Positions 46,452 to 58,275 of a stretch of DNA of 64,000 nt are shown here, in pieces; the first letter of the stretch is position 1; each line of letters begins with the position of its first letter. The position numbers and the translations under genes are program-made. The DNA is taken from positions 3,720,001 through 3,784,000 of the forward strand of contig NZ_JACXSS010000001.1 of assembly GCF_014850955.1 (NCBI RefSeq), given 5' to 3'. The notes below the pieces were generated by a model, which saw nothing but the letters and a program-made list of their open reading frames with translations, was not told the DNA's origin and did no database searches. Source of the DNA: Methylomonas albis. Lineage in GTDB: Bacteria > Pseudomonadota > Gammaproteobacteria > Methylococcales > Methylomonadaceae.

Positions 46452-48108
46452 TTGAATAGATGAAATACCCAGCCCGTATCGACCAATTCTGTTGAAATCG
46501 CGCGGTCCTGAGCGGCTAACGTTTCTGAATGGCGTTAACTGGTTTATCGACTTGATTTGACCAAATTGATGCTGATAGCCATCGGTAATAGGCTAAAAAA
46601 GAGCAATAAATGGCCGTCAGGCCACCATTGCTTCCATCAATGCAGTGGTTCCCAGTAGATTCATCACCCTTTTAAGGTTGTAGGCCAGTACATGTAGGCT
46701 CATCTCGGTGCTGACGCGATCAAGTGTCTTGGTCAGAAAATGGGTTGCACCCATCCATGCCTTGAGGGTGCCGAAGGGATGCTCCACCGTCTGGCGCCGA
46801 ATACGCATGCTGTCTGGTGCTTGGTCTAAACGCGTTTGCATGGCATCCAGAACATCTTCATGCTCCCAACGTGTAATCCGTCGCTGTTCGCCTGGGGTGC
46901 ACTTGGCTTTGAGTTCACATTGTTGGCAGCATGAACTCCAATAACGGTGTACTTTCATTTCTCGCTCAACAGTACTGTATCGCCAGATGAGGCGTTGGCC
47001 GGCCGGACATCGGTACTCGTTGTTCTCGGCGTCGTAAATAAAATCTGCCTTATCAAATCTTCCAGCAGCTTTGGCTGAAGAGGTTTTGCATTTGGGGACG
47101 AGGGGTGTGATACCGGCTTCATGGCAGGCCAGAATTTCTTCACTCTTGAAATAGCCGCGATCAGCAATGGCCGTTAGGTCTTGGACACCCATGGCTGTGC
47201 GGGCTTGCTTAGCCATTGAGGTCAGCTGGTCTCGGTCAATGCCGACATTGGTCACCTCATGGGTAACAATCAGGTGATGCTGGGTATCGACGGCCGTCTG
47301 AACATTGTAGCCAACGATGCCGGTGCCACGCGTCTTCATGGAACGGGCATCCGGATCGGTCAGGGAAATCTGTTTGTCGGGTGTCTTATTGAGCTCGACT
47401 TCGATGTCCTTGAGCGCTTTCATCTGCGCTTTCAGGGCAGCAATCTTATCTTGCAGGCGTTCGGACTTGGCCTTGGCAATGGCTGGCTCTTGCCGGTCGG
47501 CAGTGTCGAGTGCTGTCAGATAGCGATTGATGCTTGACTCGATTTCTTCCATTCGCCTTTGCAACTTGGCGCTGGTGAAATTCCGATCCCGGTTATTGAC
47601 CGCCTTGAATTTGCTACCATCGATGGCCACTAAAGCTTCCGAGAACAAACCCAGTTGCTGGCACAACACGATAAACTGACGGCAGACGCTTTGAATCGCT
47701 TTGCCGTTGTCTTTACGGAAATTGGCAATGGTCTTGAAGTCGGGCGTCAGTCGTCCAACCAGCCACATCAGTTCGACATTACGTTGTGTCTCTTTCTCAA
47801 GACGCCGACTGGATTGAATGCGATTGAGGTAACCGTAGATGTAAATCTTCAAGAGAATGGCGGGATGATAGGCCGGCCTACCGGTGATCGCCGGTTCAAC
47901 GCCGTCAAATCCAAGCTTGCCCAGGTCCAGTTCGTCGACAAAAACATCAACGACGCGCACTGGATTGGTATCGGTGATGTAGTCGTCGATACTTTCCGGC
48001 AATAACGTTGTTTGTGTTCGGCATTCACCTTCAATGAAACGTTTCATCGGCTGACCTCATCAATAACCTGAGCCTATTATATCAAGTTAGGCGTTTTGAC
48101 ACAGTCTG
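46435..48108 (-). mobile_element. IS1182-family insertion sequence, complete
   Basis: About 1674 bases with 19-base terminal inverted repeats (one mismatch) and one transposase gene on the minus strand. It sits inside the hybrid kinase gene. The target is GGCC: either a 4-base GGCC duplication flanks it (46431-46434 and 48109-48112), or the element ends CCC...GGG and was inserted between GG and CC without duplication; the sequence cannot tell these apart. The intact transposase, nearly perfect ends and undecayed halves of the target gene suggest recent insertion. Confidence 0.9.
46617..48047 (-). CDS. IS1182-family DDE transposase
   Basis: 476 residues. The N-terminal part (MKRFIEGECRTQTTLLPESIDDYI, then FDGVEPAITGRPAYHPAILLKIYIYGYLN) is the DUF772-like DNA-binding region typical of the family. 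The catalytic core has VAIDGSKFKAVNN (first Asp, near residue 143), a long coiled insertion (about 160-225), TAIADRGYFKSEE (second Asp) and HPFGTLKAWMGATHFLTK with the last Glu in VEHPFG. A four-Cys segment (CCQQCELKAKC) may bind zinc. No stop or frameshift, so it is probably functional. A perfect TATAAT (48081-48076, minus strand) and GAGG before the ATG drive it. Confidence 0.92.
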   Translation of the reverse strand: MKRFIEGECRTQTTLLPESIDDYITDTNPVRVVDVFVDELDLGKLGFDGVEPAITGRPAYHPAILLKIYIYGYLNRIQSSRRLEKETQRNVELMWLVGRLTPDFKTIANFRKDNGKAIQSVCRQFIVLCQQLGLFSEALVAIDGSKFKAVNNRDRNFTSAKLQRRMEEIESSINRYLTALDTADRQEPAIAKAKSERLQDKIAALKAQMKALKDIEVELNKTPDKQISLTDPDARSMKTRGTGIVGYNVQTAVDTQHHLIVTHEVTNVGIDRDQLTSMAKQARTAMGVQDLTAIADRGYFKSEEILACHEAGITPLVPKCKTSSAKAAGRFDKADFIYDAENNEYRCPAGQRLIWRYSTVEREMKVHRYWSSCCQQCELKAKCTPGEQRRITRWEHEDVLDAMQTRLDQAPDSMRIRRQTVEHPFGTLKAWMGATHFLTKTLDRVSTEMSLHVLAYNLKRVMNLLGTTALMEAMVA

Positions 48109-48110
48109 GG
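48092..48110. repeat. Right terminal inverted repeat of the IS, with an outward -35 box
   Basis: CGTTTTGACACAGTCTGGG. It contains a perfect TTGACA (48096-48101) pointing out of the element into the downstream half of the kinase gene. The left end has TTTACA at the same place. Confidence 0.9.
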
Positions 48111-50417
<2,307 letters not shown>

Positions 50418-50421
50418 GAAA

Positions 50422-51345
50422 ATGGAAAATAGAAACACGCATACCATTCTCGCAGTGGATGACAGCCCGGAAAATCTGGATCTGATCAAGAATATTCTCG
50501 AGCCTCATTACACGGTAAAAGTAGCCGTGCATAGCGAACTGGCTTTACAGATCGCCACCAGCCAACTTCCCGACCTCATCCTGCTGGACATCATGTTAGA
50601 CGACATGGATGGCTATGAAATATGCCATCAGCTAAAGTCGTCCGATAAAACCCGCAATATTCCGGTTATCTTCTTGACCGCCAAACATTCGGAAGAAGAT
50701 GAGGTACACGGCTTTAGAATCGGCGGCAGCGACTACATAACCAAACCGTTTTCGCCATCCATCGTTTTAGCGCGAGTACGCACTCAAATCCAGCTAAAGA
50801 CCAAATCCGATTTATTGGAAAAACTCGCGTCGTTGGACGGACTGACGGAAATCCCGAATCGCCGAGCATTCGACGCCGCCCTGGAGCGCCAATGGAATCA
50901 ATCCAAGCGCACGGGCATGCCACTTTCCTTATTAATTGCCGATATCGATAACTTTAAACAATTTAACGATTACTTTGGGCATCCCATGGGCGATGAATGC
51001 CTGAAACGGGTAGCCCGCGCCTTGCAACATATTACCCATAGACCCGAAGACTTAGTCGCAAGACTGGGCGGCGAGGAGTTCTCCATCTTGCTTCCCAACA
51101 CCGACAGCACCGGTGCCTTACTGCGTGCCGAACAATACCGCGAAACCATAGAGGATCTAAAGATACGCCATACGCAGAGCAACCCTAACACTTTCGTGAC
51201 CATATCCGTCGGCGTTGCCACCCTGCAGGCCCACACCTTCGACAATGTTGCCAGTTTACTGAAAGCAGCGGACGACGCGCTCTATCAGGCAAAACATCAA
51301 GGGCGCAATCGCATCTGCGCTAATAACTTATCCGGTAGCAGTTGA
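50422..51345 (+). CDS. Response regulator diguanylate cyclase (REC-GGDEF)
   Basis: 307 residues. Receiver domain (5-125) with acidic pair AVDDSPEN, phospho-Asp56 in LILLDIMLD, Thr/Lys switch residues in FLTAKHS and TKPF (Lys108). GGDEF domain (135-300) with the active motif GGEEF (216-220) and inhibitory site RPED five residues before it. So phosphorylation should control cyclic di-GMP synthesis, as in PleD/WspR-like proteins. It starts 4 bases after the kinase stop, with AGGA overlapping that stop, so it is the natural output of the kinase. With the kinase split, its input is likely lost or changed (inference). Confidence 0.93.
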   Translation: MENRNTHTILAVDDSPENLDLIKNILEPHYTVKVAVHSELALQIATSQLPDLILLDIMLDDMDGYEICHQLKSSDKTRNIPVIFLTAKHSEEDEVHGFRIGGSDYITKPFSPSIVLARVRTQIQLKTKSDLLEKLASLDGLTEIPNRRAFDAALERQWNQSKRTGMPLSLLIADIDNFKQFNDYFGHPMGDECLKRVARALQHITHRPEDLVARLGGEEFSILLPNTDSTGALLRAEQYRETIEDLKIRHTQSNPNTFVTISVGVATLQAHTFDNVASLLKAADDALYQAKHQGRNRICANNLSGSS

Positions 51346-51434
51346 TTTGCATATCTACGCGTCGTTACCATTTCAGAAACCGTCTATAATCCTCCCCACT
51401 TCAATTAATACCTTATTGCCCCGGCTTCTTGTTT

Positions 51435-52160
51435 ATGCATCTTTACCTAGACTTTAATGCTTCCTATCTTGCCGCGTTTGCAATGGGTTTATTCAGTAGC
51501 CTGCATTGCATTGGCATGTGCGGTTCCATTATCGGCACCCTAACTTACAGCCTGAAACCCGAACTCCGCAATAATAAACGCCGGTTGTTCGGTATCGTGT
51601 TGAATTACAACCTCGGCCGGGTTCTCAGCTACGCGACGGCCGGTGCCTTAGTCGGAATCCTGGAGACATTCTTAACGCTACCTTTTACCCAGGGCCAAGC
51701 GCACAGATTTCTGCAACTCTTCTCAGCTGTCGTGATGGCAGGTGCTGGACTGTACCTTGGAGGCTGGTTTCCGTACTTTGCCTACATAGAAAAAATGGGC
51801 GCACGTTTCTGGAAAATGATCGAACCCTTCGGCCGGCGGTTGATTCCGGTACAAAACCGCACCCAAGCGTTGTTGTTTGGCATGGTATGGGGCTGGCTAC
51901 CTTGTGGACTGATTTATACGGCATTGGCACTAGCGGCCACCACCGGCAGCATTACCCATAGCGCACTCACGATGTTAAGTTTTGGACTGGGGACTTTACC
52001 TGCTGTGATGGGAGTCGGTATAATGACCTCGTTGCTGGCGGGGCTTTCGAAAAGCCGACATTTTAAACACGCAGTAGCAGCCTTGTTTATTATCTTCGCA
52101 CTATTGGCGGCCTTCCCATGGCTTAACCCGATGCGTGTTGAACACATCATGACGTTTTGA
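51435..52160 (+). CDS. SafE/TauE-type or DsbD_2-like membrane protein
   Basis: 241 residues with six likely helices. The first half starts AAFAMGLFSSLHCIGMCGSI and the second has FGMVWGWLPCGLIYTALALAA: the two Cys motifs (HCIGMCG and LPCG) are typical of the urease-accessory-like/DsbD_2 family, annotated as sulfite exporter TauE/SafE. Such proteins often lie near cytochrome oxidase assembly or copper genes, but none are here. Role uncertain: transport of sulfur compounds, metals or electrons. ATG 51435 is used (TTG 51429 is the alternative). It ends 11 bases before the next gene. Confidence 0.82.
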   Translation: MHLYLDFNASYLAAFAMGLFSSLHCIGMCGSIIGTLTYSLKPELRNNKRRLFGIVLNYNLGRVLSYATAGALVGILETFLTLPFTQGQAHRFLQLFSAVVMAGAGLYLGGWFPYFAYIEKMGARFWKMIEPFGRRLIPVQNRTQALLFGMVWGWLPCGLIYTALALAATTGSITHSALTMLSFGLGTLPAVMGVGIMTSLLAGLSKSRHFKHAVAALFIIFALLAAFPWLNPMRVEHIMTF

Positions 52161-52171
52161 GAGGTTTTACA

Positions 52172-53125
52172 GTGGATAACTTCGATCCTATTATTGGACA
52201 ATCTCCCGCAATCGAAGCATTGATTCGTAGTGCTCGTATCGTTGCGGCGACCGACGTTACCGTACTGATTAAAGGTGAAACCGGTACAGGAAAAGAAGTA
52301 TTGGCAACGGCAATTCAAAGGGACAGCCCGCGTACCAATAAACCATTCATTGCCCTGAACTGTGCCGCACTCCCGGAAGGCTTGGTTGAATCGGAAATAT
52401 TCGGCCATAAAAAAGGTGCATTTACCGGTGCAGTATCGGATAAGCAAGGACTATTTCAGGCCGCCGATGGCGGTACCTTATTTCTCGACGAAATCAACTC
52501 CTTACCCTTAGGAATTCAAGCGAAGCTTTTACGATTCTTGGAATCGGGGGAGTGTCTGCCGGTTGGCGCCACCAAACCCTACACGGTTAACGTGCGTGTT
52601 ATTGCGGCTTCTAATGCCGACCTAAGCAAACTGATAGATAACGGGCAATTTCGTCAGGATTTGTATTTTCGCTTAAATGTCGTACCCCTGGAATTACCGG
52701 CATTGCACCAACGCACCGAAGATATCGAAGTACTGGCCAAACATTTTTTCACGCATTTCTCAGCCGCGCACTCACTGGAACCCCCCTCTTTCAGCCGGCA
52801 AACCGTAAAAGCATTACGCAGCTACAAATGGCCCGGCAATGTGCGTGAATTGAGAAATCTTTGCGAAAGGCTAAGCATTCTGTTGTCCGGCAAAGTGATC
52901 GAGCCGGAAAATCTGCCCCACGAATTCAACCGCTGTGCGATAACGGCCAGTTCTGACTTTACGTTGCCTGAGTTGGGATTACAACTTGACGCCCTAGAAG
53001 CGGACATGATTCTGCAAGCCCTAAATCGAACCAAGGGCAATCGCAGCAAATCGGCGCGTCTGTTAGGCATCTCCAGAGACACTTTGCTTTACCGCATTCA
53101 AAAACACGGTTTGGCAACACACTGA
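52172..53125 (+). CDS. Sigma-54-dependent transcription activator without a receiver domain
   Basis: 317 residues starting at GTG 52172 with GAGAGG seven bases upstream. The AAA+ domain begins almost at once: Walker A GETGTGKE (near residues 34-41), the sigma-54 contact loop GAFTGA (near 82-87), Walker B GGTLFLDEI (near 102-110), the sensor ASNADL and the arginine finger region RQDLYFRLNV, then WPGNVRELRN. The C-terminal Fis-type helix-turn-helix (about 270-317, TKGNRSKSARLLGISRDTLLYRI) binds DNA. Without an N-terminal sensory domain it must be regulated by a partner protein, as PspF is by PspA. It follows the SafE-type gene closely. Confidence 0.92.
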   Translation: MDNFDPIIGQSPAIEALIRSARIVAATDVTVLIKGETGTGKEVLATAIQRDSPRTNKPFIALNCAALPEGLVESEIFGHKKGAFTGAVSDKQGLFQAADGGTLFLDEINSLPLGIQAKLLRFLESGECLPVGATKPYTVNVRVIAASNADLSKLIDNGQFRQDLYFRLNVVPLELPALHQRTEDIEVLAKHFFTHFSAAHSLEPPSFSRQTVKALRSYKWPGNVRELRNLCERLSILLSGKVIEPENLPHEFNRCAITASSDFTLPELGLQLDALEADMILQALNRTKGNRSKSARLLGISRDTLLYRIQKHGLATH

Positions 53126-53127
53126 AT

Positions 53128-53149
53128 CGGGGCTACGCCCCGGCATTTT
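53128..53149 (+). terminator. Probable intrinsic terminator after the sigma-54 activator gene
   Basis: CGGGGC-TAC-GCCCCG (53128-53142) followed by GCATTTT. It begins 2 bases after the stop and separates it from the convergent PP2C gene. Confidence 0.7.
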
Positions 53150-53160
53150 CTCCTCAAGCG

Positions 53161-53901
53161 CTAATGTCGTCTCACCCACTGTACGGTAACATTGTCGCTT
53201 TTGCCTTGCGCGCGTAAGACGGCCATCTTTGCCATCTTTTGCAACTCCGGCTTTCCGCTACTGTCTTGCGATAAAGCCAACAACTCCTGTTCCTTTACAA
53301 ACTCCCAAAAACCATCGCTACAGAGCACAAAGGTTTCTCCGCTTTTCATGGGAGGGAAACTAGTTATATCGGCGGTCGGCGTACTCAGCACATTAATGCT
53401 GCGAGTCAACTTATGTTGATCGGGATGCACACCCATTTCCCATTCGCTTATTTTGCCTTCGTTAAATAGTTGTTGGGGCACCGAATGATCCTTGGTGCGC
53501 CATAAAACTTGCTCGGGATTGATACGATAAACTCGCGAGTCTCCACAGTGCGCCACTATCGCGCGCTCTTGGTCCAAATACAAAATCGCACAGGTAGTGT
53601 GCGCATCGGTTGCAAATGGATCAGCGGCAAAAAGCTCGTTCATATTCCTGACAGATTCCGCGATCCAAGCCGCCATAACCGCCTCGGCGTTCACTGATAC
53701 GTGGGTATGATATTTTTCCGCCAAGGCAATAAAGCTACGGCAAAAAAATTGCGAGGCCTTTTCGCCGGAGTAATGTCCGCCCAAGCCGTCAGCGACGACA
53801 AATACCGCATAATCAGCGCACACCCGGTGAGCCATACAATCCTGATTGACCTCGCGATTACCGATCGAGGTTAATTGATAAAACTCGAGTTCTGTCCGCA
53901 T
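53161..53901 (-). CDS. PP2C-type serine/threonine phosphatase
   Basis: 246 residues of the PPM family. Metal-binding motifs are present: GNREVNQDCM (near residues 14-23), VVADGLGGHYSGEKAS (near 35-50), AHCGDSRVYRI (near 116-126), and the C-terminal FVLCSDGFWEF and GKSDNVTVQWV with the last Asp. So it should be active on phosphoproteins. Related proteins reverse Hanks-type kinases (PppA/Stp1), but no kinase, FHA or secretion gene is in the window. It lies 4 bases after pdxJ, at the end of the lepA-to-pdxJ block, so it is probably co-transcribed. Confidence 0.92.
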   Translation of the reverse strand: MRTELEFYQLTSIGNREVNQDCMAHRVCADYAVFVVADGLGGHYSGEKASQFFCRSFIALAEKYHTHVSVNAEAVMAAWIAESVRNMNELFAADPFATDAHTTCAILYLDQERAIVAHCGDSRVYRINPEQVLWRTKDHSVPQQLFNEGKISEWEMGVHPDQHKLTRSINVLSTPTADITSFPPMKSGETFVLCSDGFWEFVKEQELLALSQDSSGKPELQKMAKMAVLRAQGKSDNVTVQWVRRH

Positions 53902-53905
53902 GCAA

Positions 53906-54649
53906 TTAACCGTGTAAACGCGACTCCCGCATCACCCGCTTCATATCCCTAACCGCGTCTTCCAAACCGGAGAACAAAGCCTGCGCAATCAAGGAATGAC
54001 CAATATTTAATTCGACAATCTGCTCGATACGGCAAATCGCCTCGACATTAGCGATATTCAATCCGTGACCGGCATTGACTTGCAGTCCCGCTTGGTGTGC
54101 GTAGACCGCGGCCGCGCTTAACCTTTGCAACTCCTGCTCTTGCTCACCCTTGGTTAGTGCATCGGCATAACGACCGGTATGCAATTCCACCACCGGTGCG
54201 CCGGCCGCGACCGCCGCGTCGATTTGCCGACAATCCGGATCGATAAATAAGGAGACTTCTATATTGGCATCCGCCAATTGTTGGCAGGCAGAACGCATTT
54301 TATCTAAGGCACTTGCCACATCCAGACCGCCTTCGGTCGTTAATTCCTCTCGGCGCTCCGGTACCAAACAACAAGTTTGCGGTTCGACCTTAACCGCAAA
54401 AGCCAGCATAAACTCGGTTACAGCCATCTCCAGATTCAAACGGGTATGCAACATATCCTTCAGCAAATAAATATCTCTGTCTTGAATATGCCGCCTGTCT
54501 TCGCGCAAATGCGCTGTAATGCCGTTGGCACCGGCTTGTTCGGCTAACAGCGCGGCCTGAATGGGCTCGGGGTAGCGAGTGCCTCTAGCTTGACGTAAGG
54601 TCGCAACATGATCGATGTTGACACCTAATAAGATGATTTGTTTTTCCAT
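53906..54649 (-). CDS. pdxJ: Pyridoxine 5'-phosphate synthase PdxJ
   Basis: Condenses 1-deoxyxylulose-5-phosphate with 3-amino-2-oxopropyl phosphate to pyridoxine phosphate (vitamin B6). 247 residues; the family motifs are clear: [21 protein letters not shown] at the start, [20 protein letters not shown] (near 40-59), [16 protein letters not shown], and [12 protein letters not shown] and [12 protein letters not shown] near the end. It follows recO, as in many gammaproteobacteria, with 89 bases between. PP2C follows directly. Confidence 0.96.
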   Translation of the reverse strand: MEKQIILLGVNIDHVATLRQARGTRYPEPIQAALLAEQAGANGITAHLREDRRHIQDRDIYLLKDMLHTRLNLEMAVTEFMLAFAVKVEPQTCCLVPERREELTTEGGLDVASALDKMRSACQQLADANIEVSLFIDPDCRQIDAAVAAGAPVVELHTGRYADALTKGEQEQELQRLSAAAVYAHQAGLQVNAGHGLNIANVEAICRIEQIVELNIGHSLIAQALFSGLEDAVRDMKRVMRESRLHG

Positions 54650-54738
54650 TGAATATGGTTCCGCAAGCGGATGAGTAAGATGGATGAAAGACAGAAAACA
54701 AAAGCCGGAAAAACCAACCCTGACTTTTTGTCTTTCGC

Positions 54739-55440
54739 CTACAAATATTTAATAATTTTTGCCAGTACATCCCGGCTTTTCAGCTGCCTGCCCTGCAAAT
54801 GCCCATCCAGCATTTTTCTACACAGCAGTTTGGTTTCAACCAAAGCCTGGCCTTCTAGCGGAGTTCGTCCGGCCAGCATCGATAAGGTTTCACCGCCGAT
54901 TAAACCATCCTTATCGGCGACCAGGCCAAAATCAGCCAAAAAATTATAGCGTTGCCCCTCCTGAATTGGAGTGCCGTTGCCTTCCGAGTGCATCGCGACC
55001 GCGTAACCGGCCTCCTGCAATAAATCCAGTTCAAAATAGCGTAGTGCCTGCTCAATACGATCAGCAAGCAATAAATCCTGCAAACAGCGCTCGTAGCAGC
55101 TAAATATCTCTGGTTGAGGATCGTATTTGTGCACGAATATTTGCACCAGCTCATTGACATAAAAACCACAATACAAAGCCAAACGCTCTAAAGGGTAACT
55201 ATCAACGTATTCCACTTGGGAAAGGACTTTTAACTCATTTTTGTCAACAAAAGACAGTCGTAATGCACTGAAAGGCAACAATAAGCCGGCGATTTTCGAC
55301 TTTTCCTTACGCACCCCCTTGGCGAGCATGGAAACCACGCCAAAATCCCTGGTAAACACATCTAACAATAAGCTGGTTTCCCGATACGGCCGATGCTGCA
55401 GAACAAACGCCGGCTGCAAATAAACGACCGATCCATTCAT
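54739..55440 (-). CDS. recO: DNA repair protein RecO
   Basis: RecF-pathway mediator that helps load RecA on SSB-coated DNA. 233 residues: N-terminal OB fold (1-80: [37 protein letters not shown]) and a helical C-terminal domain with [12 protein letters not shown] and [15 protein letters not shown]. No zinc-binding Cys set is evident, as in E. coli-type RecO. It shares one base with the era stop codon, so it is tightly coupled. Confidence 0.94.
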   Translation of the reverse strand: MNGSVVYLQPAFVLQHRPYRETSLLLDVFTRDFGVVSMLAKGVRKEKSKIAGLLLPFSALRLSFVDKNELKVLSQVEYVDSYPLERLALYCGFYVNELVQIFVHKYDPQPEIFSCYERCLQDLLLADRIEQALRYFELDLLQEAGYAVAMHSEGNGTPIQEGQRYNFLADFGLVADKDGLIGGETLSMLAGRTPLEGQALVETKLLCRKMLDGHLQGRQLKSRDVLAKIIKYL

Positions 55441-56330
55441 TAATTGCCGAAATCGATAAAACCTAAACTCTGTAAGGCGCGCTCGTTATCAGACCAGCCC
55501 TTTTTCACTTTGGCCCACAGTTCCAGATACACTTTTTGGCCGATCAACTTTTCAATATCGACCCGAGCCTCGCTGCCGATTTTTTTCAGCATTTCGCCTT
55601 GTTGACCGATCACAATACTTTTTTGACTATCCCGCTCGACCAAAATCGCCGCATATATTTTGCAAAGCTCCGGAAATTCCTCGTAACGCTCGATTTCCAC
55701 AGTCAACGCATACGGTAATTCGTCGCCCAAACGCCGGGTCAGTTTTTCGCGAATAATTTCGGCGACAAAAAAACGTTCCGGCCTATCGGTGATTTGATCT
55801 TCCGGGTATATCAGCTCCGTTTCCGGTAACAACGCCATGATATGTTGCTCCAGCAGCTCAAGATTCGTCCGTTTTAATGCGGAAACCGGCACGATGTGCT
55901 GGAATGGATATTTTTGCTGAGCCTCGGCAAAGAACTTTAGCACAGCATCCTTATCCTTGATTTTATCGACCTTATTGATCGCCAAGATAACCGGCAGTCC
56001 GGCTCGCTCGAGTTTCTTGAAAATTTTCTCGTCGTACTCGTGCCAATACAAACCGTCCAGCAGCCAAATCACCACATCGACGCCAAGCAAGGTGCTGTCC
56101 GCGGTTTTATTCAGATAACGATTTAACACCTTTTTTTCATCACTATGCATGCCCGGCGTATCCATAAAGATAGCTTGCCCGGCGGCAGTAGTTTTGATAC
56201 CCAGAATTCGATGCCGGGTAGTTTGCGGTTTTCTTGAGGTGATGCTGAGTTTCTGACCCAGCAGGTGATTCATCAACGTCGATTTGCCTACATTGGGCCT
56301 ACCGATTAAAGCAACATATCCGCAGTTCAT
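55440..56330 (-). CDS. era: GTPase Era
   Basis: Essential GTPase for 30S subunit assembly, binding the 3' end of 16S rRNA. 296 residues: G1 GRPNVGKST (10-18), G2 region TRHRILG, G3 DTPGMH, G4 NKVD (near 119-122), G5 VSALK, and a C-terminal KH domain (about 200-285) with VIGQQGEMLKKIGSEARVDIEKLIG. Intact in all motifs. It overlaps the rnc stop by 4 bases (ATGA), the standard rnc-era coupling. Confidence 0.97.
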   Translation of the reverse strand: MNCGYVALIGRPNVGKSTLMNHLLGQKLSITSRKPQTTRHRILGIKTTAAGQAIFMDTPGMHSDEKKVLNRYLNKTADSTLLGVDVVIWLLDGLYWHEYDEKIFKKLERAGLPVILAINKVDKIKDKDAVLKFFAEAQQKYPFQHIVPVSALKRTNLELLEQHIMALLPETELIYPEDQITDRPERFFVAEIIREKLTRRLGDELPYALTVEIERYEEFPELCKIYAAILVERDSQKSIVIGQQGEMLKKIGSEARVDIEKLIGQKVYLELWAKVKKGWSDNERALQSLGFIDFGN

Positions 56331-57010
56331 TTATCCCTGGATTGTAAAAAATTTAACATATTTTCGGCAGCTGCCTGCTCGGCCTTTTTTCTGGAAATAC
56401 CAACGCCATTCCGGGTTTCCGGCGTTAGTGCGATGGTACATTTCACTTCAAAAGTTTGGGCATGATCAGCGCCGGACATACTGACCAATTCGTAGATAGG
56501 CAAGGGTTTACGGCTGGCTTGCATTAATTCCTGCAAACGGGTTTTAGGGTCTTTGGTCCAATCGTCCACTTTCAACGCGGCCAACTTGTCATCGAATAAT
56601 CGCAATATCCACTGCTGACAGGCGTCGACCCCTTGGTCCTTCAGCAAGGCTCCCATGATAGCTTCCAATGCATCCGACAGAATCGAGTCCCTACGAAAAC
56701 CGCCGCTTTTCAATTCGCCGGAACCCAATATCAGATAATCGCCAATATTGTGCTCGCGAGCGACTTCCGCCAGCGAATTCTGGTTGACTAAACTGGCTCG
56801 CAACCGACTTAAAGCGCCCTCTCCGGCGTCGGGAAACAGTTCATATAGTCTTTGGGCTATCACGAAACCCAGCACGGAGTCGCCCAGGTATTCGAGACGC
56901 TCGTTGTTTCTGGCCCCCATACTACGATGGGTCAAAGCCATCGCAAATAAGTTGGGATCGTTAAAAGTCAAACCCAACTTGCCAGCAAGAGTCTCGGGTC
57001 TTTTAATCAC
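56327..57010 (-). CDS. rnc: Ribonuclease III
   Basis: Double-strand RNA endonuclease processing rRNA and other RNAs. 227 residues: the catalytic signature NERLEYLGDSVLGFV (near residues 36-50), second metal site SDALEAIMGALLKDQG (near 112-127), then a double-stranded RNA-binding domain (about 155-222, DPKTRLQELMQASRKPLPIYEL). It starts at GTG 57010, overlapping the stop of the DUF4845 gene (GTGA). Confidence 0.97.
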   Translation of the reverse strand: MIKRPETLAGKLGLTFNDPNLFAMALTHRSMGARNNERLEYLGDSVLGFVIAQRLYELFPDAGEGALSRLRASLVNQNSLAEVAREHNIGDYLILGSGELKSGGFRRDSILSDALEAIMGALLKDQGVDACQQWILRLFDDKLAALKVDDWTKDPKTRLQELMQASRKPLPIYELVSMSGADHAQTFEVKCTIALTPETRNGVGISRKKAEQAAAENMLNFLQSRDK

Positions 57011-57384
57011 TTGTTGCCAGCTTCGAATCCCTCATGGAATTCAACCAACACACTCAAATTTCCCATGATGGGCTCTACTCGCTCATAGTCGATGTCAACC
57101 CGTACATAGCCGGGTTGCGCAACAATCTTGATATTGTCATTCGTAACGTGCTCCACATAGTTCATATCGAAGCGTTTCTCCAGACTACTTTTTATATCGC
57201 CTTTGGTTTTAGACACAATATCAGTAGTGTTTTCAACTGCTTTTAAGGCGTTAACTACGCGACTGTGATTGATGTAAATCGGCGCAATTTTTAGAATCAA
57301 TAACGTAAAAAAACCGATTAGCGCCAAGATAAAGGCAATAGACAAAAAGGTTAAACCGCGTTGTTTTTTTAATGATGCCGGCAT
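57007..57384 (-). CDS. DUF4845 single-pass membrane protein
   Basis: 125 residues with one N-terminal membrane helix (GLTFLSIAFILALIGFFTLLI) and a small periplasmic domain (VNALKAVENTTDIVS, then RFDMNYVEHVTNDNIKIV). It is the DUF4845 family, almost always placed between lepB and rnc in gammaproteobacteria and beta-proteobacteria; role unknown. The ATG at 57384 has GGGGGTAG upstream. The helix and short length resemble pseudopilin-like proteins, but I see no prepilin cleavage site. Confidence 0.88.
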   Translation of the reverse strand: MPASLKKQRGLTFLSIAFILALIGFFTLLILKIAPIYINHSRVVNALKAVENTTDIVSKTKGDIKSSLEKRFDMNYVEHVTNDNIKIVAQPGYVRVDIDYERVEPIMGNLSVLVEFHEGFEAGNK

Positions 57385-57486
57385 AACACTACCCCCGAGA
57401 AAATTGGAAATAAATCAGCAACTATCGAATACCCAGCGCAATAAATATCGCTTTTTCGACACGGCAATTATCTGATACTAAATCAC

Positions 57487-58263
57487 TCAACGCAGCACCG
57501 TACCAAGACGGTCGAAAGCAATACCGTTATTTTGCCAGTCCCAATTCATCCAGATAAAAAAGGCTCTACCCACCAGATTGGCTTCGGGTACTGTGCCCCA
57601 ATAGCGACTGTCATTGCTGTTATCGCGGTTATCACCCATCACAAAATACTGACCCTGTGGCACCACGAACACATCCTCTACCGAGGAGGCTCCGCGACTA
57701 ACCAGGATGGAATGTTCAATCCCCAACAAATCCTCTTCCAGTCGCTCGGCACCGCTCATATTGCTGCCTTGCCCAACGCCCTGATAGCGCCCCAGTGACA
57801 CTTGCTTTGCCGGAATACCGTTAACGTAAAGTTTTTTGTCGAAGTACGCAATGCGGTCGCCAGGCAAACCAATCACCCGTTTGATGTAATCGACCTCTGG
57901 TTGTTTCGGAAACCTAAACACCACAATGTCGCCGCGCGAGGGCTCGCCCATCTCGAGAATCTTGGAATTCAGAACCGGCAAACGCACACCGTAGCTGAAT
58001 TTATTCACCAAAATAAAATCGCCGACCAATAATGTCGGCATCATCGATCCCGATGGAATCCGGAACGGCTCGAACAGAAACGAGCGCAACAACAACACGA
58101 TCAATACCACCGGAAAAAACGAGCGGGCATATTCGACCAGTAACGGTTCTTTCTCGGTCGGATAAGGCAGATTGGCTCGCTTCAGGTACAAGTAATACCC
58201 TCCCCAAACGACGCCGGTTACAAAGCTGGCTACCACCAGAAAAAATGAAAAATCGTAATCCAT
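57487..58263 (-). CDS. lepB: Signal peptidase I
   Basis: Inner-membrane protease removing Sec signal peptides. 258 residues: two N-terminal helices (FSFFLVVASFVTGVVWGGYYLYL and FFPVVLIVLLLRSFLFEPFRIP), catalytic Ser in IPSGSMMPTLLVGDFILVNKF (near 72), general-base Lys in FPKQPEVDYIKRVIGLPGDRIAY (near 128) and the GDNRDNSNDSRYWGTVP box. It follows lepA by 12 bases, the usual order. Confidence 0.96.
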   Translation of the reverse strand: MDYDFSFFLVVASFVTGVVWGGYYLYLKRANLPYPTEKEPLLVEYARSFFPVVLIVLLLRSFLFEPFRIPSGSMMPTLLVGDFILVNKFSYGVRLPVLNSKILEMGEPSRGDIVVFRFPKQPEVDYIKRVIGLPGDRIAYFDKKLYVNGIPAKQVSLGRYQGVGQGSNMSGAERLEEDLLGIEHSILVSRGASSVEDVFVVPQGQYFVMGDNRDNSNDSRYWGTVPEANLVGRAFFIWMNWDWQNNGIAFDRLGTVLR

Positions 58264-58275
58264 AATTGATCGTTA

